Origin: an uncultured Azospirillum sp.
GTDB taxonomy: Bacteria > Pseudomonadota > Alphaproteobacteria > RF32 > CAG-239
DNA: 7,778 nucleotides
Direction: 5' to 3'
Assembly: GCA_902489675.1 (NCBI GenBank)
Contig: CABUAP010000056.1
Location: 1 to 7,778, forward strand
Both the position numbers and the translations under genes were made by a program. The notes beneath the pieces are model-generated. The model was not told the DNA's origin. It saw only the letters and a list, made by a program, of their open reading frames with translations, and ran no database searches. Shown here in pieces: positions 1 through 7,139 of this stretch; position 1 is the stretch's first letter, and the number at the start of each line of letters is the position of its first letter.

Positions 1-1158
1 GACATCTACTGGGTTGGTGTAAAAGATTGGAACTTAAGGGAGTTTCACGGTTATGCCACGCCGCACGGCTCGACCTACAATTCTTATCTGATCATGGATG
101 AAAAAATCACGCTCGTTGATGGTGTTAAAAGTTATATGTCAAGCGAGATGATTGCTCGGGTCAAAAGTGTGGTTGATTTTTCTCAAATCAGTTACATCGT
201 TGTCAACCACGTCGAGATGGATCACTCAGGCAATATACCCGAGATTATGAAATTGGCTCCTCAGGCGGTCATTATCACCGACAATGCCGGAAAAATGGCT
301 CTGGAAGCGCATTTCGACACCACTGGCTGGAACTATAAACTGGTTACGACCGGCGAGAGCATTTCGATCGGCAAACGCAGCCTCACTTTCATGACCACGC
401 CGATGTTGCATTGGCCGGATTCGATGATGACTTATGTTAAGGAAGAAAAATTGCTGCTGTCCAACGATGGTTTTGGTCAGCATATGGCTTCCGACGGTTT
501 GTTTGTTAATGAACAGCCGCTTGACCTGGTGTTAAACGAGGCCAAAAGCTATTATGCCAATATTTTGTTTCCTTACGGCGCACAAGCGGAAAAAGCTTTG
601 AACACGGCGGGAACGCTTGGTTTGGATATTGAAATGATTGCTCCCTCCCATGGCTGCATTTGGTCGGGTAAAGAGGAAGTAAATACGATTCTCGGTCTTT
701 ATGCTAAATGGGCTTCGGGTAAAAACGAGGGCAAAGCCGTTGTTGTTTACGATTCTATGTGGGGTGCAACTGCCAAAATGGCCGAAACGATCATGGCCGA
801 ATTTCAGGATGCCGGCATTCCGGTTACCAAGCATTGCTTGGCGGTGGAAAACGTTTCCGAAGTAATGGTCGATTTTCTTGATGCGGCTTATGTCTGCATC
901 GGCAATCCCACTTTAAATAACCAACTGTTTCCGCGGGTCGCCGCTTTTGTGACCTATATGAAGGGGCTGTCGCCACGCGGCAAAAAAGCACTTGCTTTCG
1001 GTTCCTATGGTTGGAAACCGGGCGTTGTCAAACAGATACAGCAGGTTTATGAAGATCTGGGATGGCAGACGGTTGCGCCGTTTGAGGAAAAATACACGCC
1101 GAAGGCTGAAGTATTGGAGCAGTTAAAAGAACGCGTGCGCGAACTGATCAAACTGTAA
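1..1158 (+). CDS. fprA: Flavodiiron protein (FprA-type A flavoprotein), 5'-truncated
   Basis: Cytoplasmic flavodiiron protein that reduces O2 to water and/or NO to N2O, using electrons from rubredoxin or a similar donor. The frame is open from base 1, and its first residues (DIYWVGVKDWNLREFHGY) are typical of the family just after its start, so the true start lies upstream and the ATG at 94 is internal. Counting from base 1 there are 385 residues. The metallo-beta-lactamase-like domain carries every diiron ligand: H70, E72, D74 (HVEMDH), H137 (MLHWPDS), D156 (SNDGFG) and H217 (PSHG). Each lies 9 below the numbering I recall for Desulfovibrio gigas ROO (79/81/83/146/165/226), so about nine residues are missing. 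A flavodoxin domain follows from about residue 245, with an FMN phosphate loop at YDSMWGATAK. No rubredoxin or flavin-reductase domain is fused, so this is the simple class A form. It ends in TAA before a strong hairpin. O2 versus NO preference cannot be read from the sequence. Confidence 0.95.
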   Translation, partial: DIYWVGVKDWNLREFHGYATPHGSTYNSYLIMDEKITLVDGVKSYMSSEMIARVKSVVDFSQISYIVVNHVEMDHSGNIPEIMKLAPQAVIITDNAGKMALEAHFDTTGWNYKLVTTGESISIGKRSLTFMTTPMLHWPDSMMTYVKEEKLLLSNDGFGQHMASDGLFVNEQPLDLVLNEAKSYYANILFPYGAQAEKALNTAGTLGLDIEMIAPSHGCIWSGKEEVNTILGLYAKWASGKNEGKAVVVYDSMWGATAKMAETIMAEFQDAGIPVTKHCLAVENVSEVMVDFLDAAYVCIGNPTLNNQLFPRVAAFVTYMKGLSPRGKKALAFGSYGWKPGVVKQIQQVYEDLGWQTVAPFEEKYTPKAEVLEQLKERVRELIKL

Positions 1159-1168
1159 CCTGTATGAA

Positions 1169-1213
1169 ATATAATAAAAACGCTCCCTGAAAAAGGAAGC
1201 GTTTTTATTATAT
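1169..1213. terminator. Bidirectional intrinsic terminator between fprA and hydE
   Basis: A 16-base arm at 1169-1184 is exactly complementary to 1198-1213. The stem continues, after one C/A mismatch, with three more pairs (CCT/AGG) around a GAAAA loop. Each arm carries an A5/T5 run outside a GC-rich core (CGCT/AGCG), so both strands show a hairpin followed by a T-rich tail. It sits 10 bases after the fprA stop and about 45 bases past the hydE stop, between two convergent genes. This is the usual position for a shared factor-independent terminator. Confidence 0.88.
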
Positions 1214-1258
1214 GGGTGGGATCTGTTTTATATTCGTCTATTGAATAAGACGTATTTT

Positions 1259-2290
1259 CTAATCAGCACGGCGGCGGAAGCCGTGATTTTCGGCGACAAA
1301 TCTGCCGAGTGAGGCAATTTTGTCTTTGACGGCCAGCAGGCTCTCATTGGGAGTGTAGCCGGTCGTTGATTTGCCCGGATACAGTTCATAGTGTTTTCGA
1401 TATTGGGTGAGGGTGACATTGGGCATAATGACGTTGGCGCCGGAGCTCAATGCCGTTTTTTGTCCGTTTGGTGCCAGAGTTTCCATGGCGGTGGTGGCGG
1501 GGATATTGATATCCGGCAGCAAAAGCCTAGTCAGCGCCATAACTTTTAGAGCCGCGGTCAGGGTGCCTCCGTCTGCGTTTTTCAACGGTGTGTCGGGGTG
1601 AGGGATAAAAGGGCCGATCCCAACCATATCCGCATCAATTTCTTTGAAAAACAAAATATCGTCGGCATAGCTTTCGGTTGTCTGTCCCGGCAGGCCGACC
1701 AATACGCCGGTGCCGATTTCCAACCCGGCGCGGCCGAGGTTTTTGATGCATTCAATCCGCTTTTCCCAATTCATGCCCGGATCATGTTTGAGATAGAGCT
1801 GTTTGTCGGTTGTTTCGATTCTAAGCAGAAAACGATCGGCACCGGCTTCGCGGTAGGCTTGGTATTCTTCCAAGCTTTTTTCGCCGATGCTGAGCGTCAG
1901 CGCCACATCAAGAGTTTTGATCCGGCGGATGATGTCACATAATTTTTCAGTTGTAAAAGACATATCTTCGCCCGATTGCAGAACGATTGTTTTTAGGCCC
2001 ATATTACGGGCAGCGTGTTCGGCCAATTTAAAAATCGTGTCGGCGTCAATCCGGTATCGCTCAATATTTTTATTGTCGCGCCGCAGTCCGCAATAGCAGC
2101 AGTTGTTGCGGCAGAAATTGGAAAACTCGATCAATCCGCGCAGGTGGATGCCGTCACCGACATAGAGCTGCCGTATCTCATCGGCGGCGGCAAACAGTTC
2201 CTGATTGATTTTCTCGTTAAGGAGCAGTTCGATCAGTTCGTTTTTATTCAGCCGGTGCTCTTGTCGCGCTTTTTTGATCAGCGAGTGCAT
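1259..2290 (-). CDS. hydE: [FeFe]-hydrogenase maturase HydE (radical SAM)
   Basis: Radical SAM enzyme of the HydEFG pathway, which builds the dithiomethylamine-bridged di-iron subcluster of the [FeFe]-hydrogenase H-cluster; it acts in the cytoplasm. The 343-residue product has the radical SAM cluster motif C60-RNN-C64-CY-C67, followed directly by GLRRDN, a signature that separates HydE from BioB and PylB. Further HydE-like segments are LQSGED (104-109), VLVGLPGQT (197-205), GPFIPHPDTP (226-235), and NVIMPNVT with YELYPGK near the end. The C-terminal cysteines that bind a second, dispensable cluster in Thermotoga HydE are absent. The frame is open to an ATG at 2368, but the extra 26 residues fall in AT-rich intergenic sequence. 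The start at 2290 has a good ribosome site and matches the family length of about 350. HydF, HydG and the hydrogenase are not in the window. The gene is divergent from the 177-residue membrane protein. Confidence 0.93.
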   Translation of the reverse strand: MHSLIKKARQEHRLNKNELIELLLNEKINQELFAAADEIRQLYVGDGIHLRGLIEFSNFCRNNCCYCGLRRDNKNIERYRIDADTIFKLAEHAARNMGLKTIVLQSGEDMSFTTEKLCDIIRRIKTLDVALTLSIGEKSLEEYQAYREAGADRFLLRIETTDKQLYLKHDPGMNWEKRIECIKNLGRAGLEIGTGVLVGLPGQTTESYADDILFFKEIDADMVGIGPFIPHPDTPLKNADGGTLTAALKVMALTRLLLPDINIPATTAMETLAPNGQKTALSSGANVIMPNVTLTQYRKHYELYPGKSTTGYTPNESLLAVKDKIASLGRFVAENHGFRRRAD

Positions 2291-2430
2291 TTGTCTTCCT
2301 TTTTTGTTGATTAATGAGTATCTTTTGTAAAGAAATTTTTTCGTATAATCAATAAAAAATGTTTGCAAGTTGGCAGATTATATTATAAGCAGAAATTAAC
2401 ATTTTCTATTTTGTAAAAGGATGAAAGATA
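2291..2430. promoter_or_regulatory. Divergent intergenic region, probable promoters for hydE and the membrane protein
   Basis: This 140-base AT-rich gap separates two divergent starts, so it should hold a promoter in each direction. On the minus strand a perfect TATAAT lies at 2387-2382, preceded by TGCT but without a clear -35 box; a second candidate is TTGCAA, 15 bases, TATACG. On the plus strand TTGCAA (2363-2368) and TATAAG (2384-2389) are 15 bases apart, which is short. Background AT content makes all of these weak individually. No clear palindromic operator or riboswitch was seen. The ribosome site of the plus-strand gene (AAAAGGA, 2415-2421) lies at the right end. Confidence 0.35.
2295..2300 (-). 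promoter_or_regulatory. Ribosome binding site that sets the hydE start
   Basis: On the minus strand the bases read AAGGAAGACAAATG. This places AGGAAG four bases (or AAGGA six bases) before the ATG at 2290. The ATG at 2368, 78 bases upstream in the same frame, has no comparable site, so this decides the start chosen for hydE. Confidence 0.7.
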
Positions 2431-2964
2431 ATGATGATGGGATTGATTTTGATTCTTGCGCTGGCCGTTTCGCTGCCGGCTTATGCTAACCCGGCTTGTG
2501 CGGTTTGCACGGTGGCTGTTGCCGCTTCTTTGGAAATTGCCCGTTATTTCGGCGTGGATGACAGCGTGGTCGGCGTTTGGGCCGGTGCGCTTCTGGCTTT
2601 GCTGGGGTATTGGATGATCGTATGGTTTGATAAAAAGAATTGGCATTTTGCCGGCCGCGATTTTTGGCTGATTGCCGTCAGTGTGGCGATGATCGGTTTT
2701 ATGTATGTCGGGGAGATGCAATATACTCCCGAACCGCTGTTGTTCTTCCTGTATCTGGATCCTTTTTTGTTCAGCGTCATTCTCGGAGCGGTTGCGTTGA
2801 TCTTGTCTAATCATTTCTATCAGTGGATGAAGAAAAAAAACGGCGGTCATGCCCATTTTCCGTTTGAAAAAGTAGCCGTTCCGGTGCTTGTGTTAACTCT
2901 CTTCAGCATTTATTTTTATTATTATCCGCTTTGCGGCCGGGCAGCGGAGTTGTATGAATTTTAG
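2431..2964 (+). CDS. Small polytopic membrane protein with an N-terminal CxxC, function unknown
   Basis: I cannot assign a function. The 177-residue product starts with a signal-like hydrophobic segment (3-19) ending in LPAYA, followed at once by NPACAVCTVAVAA with a C23-x-x-C26 pair. Hydrophobic helices follow at about 46-66, 78-94, 101-127 and 147-166. Lysines in FDKKN (67-70) and MKKKN (133-137) mark cytoplasmic loops. By the positive-inside rule C23, C26 and the only other cysteine, C168 (YYPLCGR), all face the periplasm. A GHAHF segment (139-143) lies in a cytoplasmic loop. I remember similar hypothetical proteins with a CxVCTVAV start in other uncultured bacteria, but no described role. 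The start at 2431 has AGGA nine bases upstream; the ATG at 2434 is a close alternative. The gene stands alone between the divergent hydE and a terminator. A thiol-redox (DsbB- or VKOR-like) or metal-binding role is possible, but no family match is claimed. Confidence 0.85.
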   Translation: MMMGLILILALAVSLPAYANPACAVCTVAVAASLEIARYFGVDDSVVGVWAGALLALLGYWMIVWFDKKNWHFAGRDFWLIAVSVAMIGFMYVGEMQYTPEPLLFFLYLDPFLFSVILGAVALILSNHFYQWMKKKNGGHAHFPFEKVAVPVLVLTLFSIYFYYYPLCGRAAELYEF

Positions 2965-3010
2965 GGGACGGCGGAATGAGACGATGCGAATAGTTTTCTA
3001 AAGTTTTTTG

Positions 3011-3046
3011 CCGGTTCCGAGAGCGCATTCTTTGAACCGGTTTTTT
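3011..3046 (+). terminator. Intrinsic terminator after the membrane protein gene
   Basis: CCGGTTC (3011-3017) pairs exactly with GAACCGG (3034-3040), and six T follow at 3041-3046. The interior can pair further, GAGAG against TTCTT with two G-T wobbles, around a CGCA loop after a single mismatch. It lies 47 bases after the stop at 2964 and insulates that gene from the coiled-coil gene. Confidence 0.85.
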
Positions 3047-3047
3047 A

Positions 3048-3076
3048 TTGAAAAATTAAGTTTTATGCTGTAACCT
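3048..3076 (+). promoter_or_regulatory. Candidate sigma-70-type promoter for the coiled-coil gene
   Basis: TTGAAA (3048-3053) is followed after 17 bases by TAACCT (3071-3076), about 40 bases before the start codon and directly after the upstream terminator. The -10 box is poor (three of six bases). A TATAAA (3089-3094) further on is an alternative -10 without a clear -35. Position supports a promoter in this gap better than the exact boxes do. Confidence 0.3.
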
Positions 3077-3115
3077 AACGCCAATTTGTATAAATAATAA
3101 TTCTGGAAGTCCGAA

Positions 3116-6100
3116 ATGATTCATAAAAACAAATTCGAAAATCCATCTCAGGAAGAAAACGAAGCCTCTTGGTTCGGCAGCAATCTCTATCGGTTGATGC
3201 TGATTGTAACGGTGGTTTGGTTTGCCATAGTGTTGATTTATATTACTCAGTTTTTTGGCTGGTCGAATTTATTTTTGATGATGCCTGACGAATTTGGCGG
3301 CTTTTTGGCCGGGGCGACCTTGCCGCTGGCACTGATCTGGGTCGGTATGGCTTATGTTGACCGCAGCGCGGCCTTCAAAAAAGAAGCGAAATTTCTGCGC
3401 GCTTATATGAACCAGCTGGTTTATCCCGAAGAGGGCGGCGCGGCGACGGCTAAAGCTATGTCGGAAGCGATTCGTTCTCAGGTATCGGAATTGCAGGAAG
3501 TGACTAAATTGGCAATGAGCCAAACATCGGTTATCAAAAAAGAATTGGATGACCGGGTGGATGATTTTGCCAGTCTGGTTCGGGTACTTGACAACTATTC
3601 GACTAAAAGTATTGTCGAGTTAACCAATGGGGTCAAGACTCTGACTAAGAGTTTTGACGGTGTTACCGAGAAAGCATTTAAAACCACTAAAGATTTAAAC
3701 AGTTGTATTTCCGAATTTTCAAGTGTTGCCGCCAGGTTGCAGGGGGATATCAGCGGCATCGTCGATAACCTGCTGCCCGGGATGCACGAAATTAAAAACT
3801 CGGCCGATATCATTCAAAGCGTGGCCGAGAGCAGCTCCCGCCAGATTATGGAAGCCAGTGAGAATATCAAATCTTACGGCAGCGTTTCTGAAGAAAATTT
3901 CAATTTGGTCTATGAGAAAATTCAGGCGCAGGGAAAATATCTGGAAGATATTACCGGCCAGGCGGTGGAAAGCACCAAAGCCGTCGGGGAAACTTTCCGC
4001 TCCATTGCAGCAGAAATTGACGAACTGATCGAAACCCGCGGACGAAAAACCGTAGAATATGCCGAAAATATGGATAACAGCATTCAGGAAGTTTATCGCA
4101 AAATTTCGGAACACAGCGATTTGTTTGTCAACGAGGCGGAAAAGATTATTGCCCAAACGGCCTTGGTCGAAGATAATATTTCTTCACAAGCCGACGGATT
4201 AAAAAATATAGCCGATACGGTGGCAGAAAGCCTGCGCACGGCCGAAATTTCGCTTAATTCCGGTTTTGACGATCTGGATGACCGCAGCGCTAAAGCGGTT
4301 GAAAATCTGCGGGAAGTTATTGATACAGTCAAAGTCAAAACCGAAAACCTGATCAGTTTTACCGATAATGCCTGTGATCGGATTAATGCCGGCAGCGATA
4401 ATATTGCCGAGCGGTTTAAGCAGCTGCAGGATCTCAGCAATAATGTCGGCGGCGGTCTTGATAATGTGGGCAGCCGTTTTGAAGAAAGCGTCACCGGTAT
4501 CAGAAATACGATCAGCGAGATGATGCAAAGCTTAAACGAGGTGAATGATGCTATTGCCGCCCAGTCGGAAAAATTGAGCGAAACCGGCAATATCGCAGTT
4601 GCTCAAAGCCGTATAGCCGAAGATTCTCTTTCTGCCCAGCATAGTACCATCAGCGCCTCTTTGACCCGAGTTGAAGAAGTTAAGCTCGAACTCAACCGCC
4701 AGATTGAAGAGCTGTCGGCAGCAGCCGGACGGATTGCCGAAGAAACCGGTACAGCCATTGAACAGTTGAAAGAAAATCTGTCCGCATCGTTAAAAGTGTC
4801 GAACGAAGCGGCCGAGCAGACACAAAAAATTAATGATGGTTTGGAAACGGAAGTCCGTCGTTTGGATGAAGCGGCCGACACGGCAGCTCAAAAAATTTCC
4901 GGCCTTGAAAATACGGTTGCCGCTCAAAGCGAACAGCTGCGCAGCCTGATCGGTGATATTGACGAACGTACGGCGCAGGTTGCCGCGATTATGGAAAAAC
5001 ATAGCGATACAGTTAATGAGGCGACCGGGAGCTTTTCCAAACAGTTCAACGAAATTGTTTCTACTTTTGAAAAACAATCCGAACTGTTCAACTCCGCTGC
5101 GGAAAATGCTGCCGAAGTCAGTCGTTCGATCAATGAACAGATTGCTGCCGTCAGCGAAAGCGCAGACAGCGTATTTGCCAAGATGACGGCGTTGGAAGAC
5201 GAAGTTGAACGCCGCGGATCCGACGTTGCCGACAAGTCCAACGTTGCCATTGATAAATTGAGTGAAATTGATCAGGCAATTGCCGAAAGAATACGCAGAC
5301 TTGATGAAGACCTGTCTGATGTGAGCGCCCGCCAAGCACGGATTGCCGAAACAATTACCGAGGGGCTGGCGCAGTTCGGCAGTGCGGTGGATCAAGCTAA
5401 AGACCAAGCGGACGAAGCCGCTGCGGCAATTGTTAACAGCATGAACAGCGGTGCCGAAGAGGTTGTTAAGGTCGTGGCGCAAATGAAAGATGCTGCCGAA
5501 AACGCCGCGGGCGCTCTCACTGCCGGCAGTGAGAAAATCAGAAGTGCGCATAACGAGTTTGGTACCGAATTTACCGTGTTGGTCGGACAAATGGATGGTT
5601 ATGCCGAAAAAATCGGCCGTTCGGCAGAAGAAATTTCCGGCCGCGGGGCAGAAATTAATGAACATTTCGGTGCGTTGGTTCATCAAATTGAAGCTCAGGA
5701 AATCAAAGCTGATGAAATATTCAAAACTCTGGGTGAGCAAATGCAGGTTCAAAGTGCCGCAATCAATGACAACTTTGGCCGCCAGCGCGAAGATTTGATG
5801 GACGTCGTCAATCTGGTCAGCGCACAAACCCGTCTTGGCGAAGCGGCATTAAACGAACAGTACAAATGTTTGATGGATGTATCCGATGCCGTGTCCCGCA
5901 AAATGGAAAGCTTGAGCGAGCAGTTTAAGAAAAATACCGGCGGGCTGCAGGAAAATGCTGCCGCCATGGCTGCCGAAATTGCCGGGCTCTCGGATCGTCT
6001 GCAGCAAATCGGCAACAATATGGGACAAACAACGCAGAGTTCCATTGCCGGCATTGAACAAGTCAATCAGGCGTTGGTTTTGTGTTCCGACAATCTCAAT

Positions 6101-7135
6101 CAGGCAACCGACAATGCCGCCGCCAATATGAACAAGGTGACGGAAGATTATCACCGTTGTCTGAATGGTTTCGGCAGCGTGACTGAAGAAACCAACCGTG
6201 CGTTGAGCGAAGCCGCCGGCCTGATCGCCGAGGAAAACGGCAAGATGGCGCAGATTGCCGAAGATACCAAATCGCTGACGGATTATTTCAACGGTTTGAT
6301 GAACAACGCTTCCGATCAGTTGATCGAAAAAGCCAATATTGCGCATGATAAGATCCGCGAACTGGCCGACGGCCTGCAGCAGTTGGGCAAACGTTTGGAA
6401 GAAACGACAGGTGACAGTTCCGAACATTTTGCTGCATCGGGCGAAAAATTGCGTTCGACTGTTGCCGAGGTTATGACCGATGCGGAGCGTCTTGCCGGTG
6501 AAATTCGGGCTTCTCACGATATCTTTAAAGAACAGTCCGACAGTTTGAAAATTGTTGCTGACGAAACATTGACCAAAGTCAGTGAAGTGATGGGTAACTT
6601 CAGCGGCAGTCTGACCGAGTTTACAGACAAGAGCAATGCGATAGTTGAGAATACCAACAGCTTTAACGGCGTGATCAAAAAGCAAATCGAATTGCTTGAT
6701 ATCGGCGCCAAACAGGCCGGCAGCGAATTGGCAGATATTGAAAAACGCTATCGGGAAATGAAAGTTGAAAACTTCCTCAAAAATGCAACTTCCATCATCG
6801 AAAAACTGGAAACGCTGGCGGTGGATATCAATATGATTTTCAATCCAGAAAGTCAGGATAAGCTGTGGCAGAAATATTATGAGGGCGATACAGATGTTTT
6901 TGTCCGCTATCTGTCACGCAGCATGAGCCGCAAACAGGTGGTGGCAATTAAAGAGGAATTTGAGAAAAATCCCGAGTTCCGCAAAATGGTAAAAGCCTAT
7001 ATGGGCGAGTTTGAAGAATTGATTAATCGCGCCCGCAGCTGCGAAAAATCGGGGATATTGCTGTCTGTGATCTCGGGAGCGGACATCGGTAAAATATACT
7101 ATGTCATTGCCCGTGCTTTGGATAAGTTGAATTAA
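3116..7135 (+). CDS. Giant membrane-anchored coiled-coil protein, TipN-like architecture
   Basis: The 1339-residue product is probably structural; its function is not established. Residues 1-25 are polar. Two hydrophobic helices follow at about 27-47 and 61-81, joined by a short loop and followed by FKKEAKFLR, which places both ends in the cytoplasm. From about 84 to 1215 the sequence is almost wholly helical coiled coil, rich in Ala, Glu, Ser, Asn, Gln and Asp. There is no proline between P221 and P1244 and no tryptophan between W75 and W1251. Residues 1219-1339 look like a compact folded cap with aromatics (LWQKYYEGD, VFVRYLSR, DIGKIYYVIARAL), similar to C-termini I recall in large alphaproteobacterial proteins. 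The signalling hairpin of chemotaxis receptors and any Walker ATPase motif are absent, so it is neither a receptor nor an SMC protein. Two N-terminal membrane helices plus a long cytoplasmic rod match the plan of the Caulobacter polarity factor TipN (about 890 residues). GGAAG (3105-3109) lies six bases before the ATG. dusB follows four bases after the stop. Confidence 0.93.
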   Translation: MIHKNKFENPSQEENEASWFGSNLYRLMLIVTVVWFAIVLIYITQFFGWSNLFLMMPDEFGGFLAGATLPLALIWVGMAYVDRSAAFKKEAKFLRAYMNQLVYPEEGGAATAKAMSEAIRSQVSELQEVTKLAMSQTSVIKKELDDRVDDFASLVRVLDNYSTKSIVELTNGVKTLTKSFDGVTEKAFKTTKDLNSCISEFSSVAARLQGDISGIVDNLLPGMHEIKNSADIIQSVAESSSRQIMEASENIKSYGSVSEENFNLVYEKIQAQGKYLEDITGQAVESTKAVGETFRSIAAEIDELIETRGRKTVEYAENMDNSIQEVYRKISEHSDLFVNEAEKIIAQTALVEDNISSQADGLKNIADTVAESLRTAEISLNSGFDDLDDRSAKAVENLREVIDTVKVKTENLISFTDNACDRINAGSDNIAERFKQLQDLSNNVGGGLDNVGSRFEESVTGIRNTISEMMQSLNEVNDAIAAQSEKLSETGNIAVAQSRIAEDSLSAQHSTISASLTRVEEVKLELNRQIEELSAAAGRIAEETGTAIEQLKENLSASLKVSNEAAEQTQKINDGLETEVRRLDEAADTAAQKISGLENTVAAQSEQLRSLIGDIDERTAQVAAIMEKHSDTVNEATGSFSKQFNEIVSTFEKQSELFNSAAENAAEVSRSINEQIAAVSESADSVFAKMTALEDEVERRGSDVADKSNVAIDKLSEIDQAIAERIRRLDEDLSDVSARQARIAETITEGLAQFGSAVDQAKDQADEAAAAIVNSMNSGAEEVVKVVAQMKDAAENAAGALTAGSEKIRSAHNEFGTEFTVLVGQMDGYAEKIGRSAEEISGRGAEINEHFGALVHQIEAQEIKADEIFKTLGEQMQVQSAAINDNFGRQREDLMDVVNLVSAQTRLGEAALNEQYKCLMDVSDAVSRKMESLSEQFKKNTGGLQENAAAMAAEIAGLSDRLQQIGNNMGQTTQSSIAGIEQVNQALVLCSDNLNQATDNAAANMNKVTEDYHRCLNGFGSVTEETNRALSEAAGLIAEENGKMAQIAEDTKSLTDYFNGLMNNASDQLIEKANIAHDKIRELADGLQQLGKRLEETTGDSSEHFAASGEKLRSTVAEVMTDAERLAGEIRASHDIFKEQSDSLKIVADETLTKVSEVMGNFSGSLTEFTDKSNAIVENTNSFNGVIKKQIELLDIGAKQAGSELADIEKRYREMKVENFLKNATSIIEKLETLAVDINMIFNPESQDKLWQKYYEGDTDVFVRYLSRSMSRKQVVAIKEEFEKNPEFRKMVKAYMGEFEELINRARSCEKSGILLSVISGADIGKIYYVIARALDKLN

Positions 7136-7139
7136 TCCG

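Noticed and set aside
1598..1942. 114-residue plus-strand open frame inside hydE
   Set aside because: It lies opposite the well-conserved radical SAM frame and shows no domain of its own.
2307..2320. Possible FNR/FixK-type box starting with TTGAT upstream of hydE
   Set aside because: Only one half-site is present. The partner half (GAGTA after four bases) does not match ATCAA. A second TTGAT on the minus strand near 2353 also lacks its partner.
2291..2368. 26-residue N-terminal extension of HydE from the ATG at 2368
   Set aside because: The segment is AT-rich, encodes Lys/Phe/Tyr-rich sequence unlike HydE N-termini, and lacks a ribosome site, while the ATG at 2290 has one.
2383..2856. 157-residue open frame on the minus strand opposite the membrane protein
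   Set aside because: The plus-strand frame has a signal-like start, membrane helices with positive-inside loops and a ribosome site. The minus frame is His-, Gln- and Arg-rich low-complexity shadow.
3719..4156. 145-residue open frame on the minus strand
   Set aside because: It is a complement shadow of the rod gene with the same skewed composition.
4790..5827. 345-residue open frame on the minus strand inside the coiled-coil gene
   Set aside because: Its composition (rich in Phe, Asn, Gly and Ile) is what the complement of Glu/Ala/Asp/Lys-rich codons gives. It has no recognisable domain and lies wholly inside a strong gene on the other strand.
5849..6685. 278-residue open frame on the minus strand
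   Set aside because: Same Phe- and Gly-rich shadow composition opposite the coiled-coil rod, without a ribosome site or motif that I can see.
3116..7135. Reading the coiled-coil gene as a chemotaxis receptor or an SMC/Rad50 ATPase
   Set aside because: The conserved receptor hairpin tip is absent and there is no sensor domain between the two membrane helices. No Walker A, Walker B or ABC signature motif is present.
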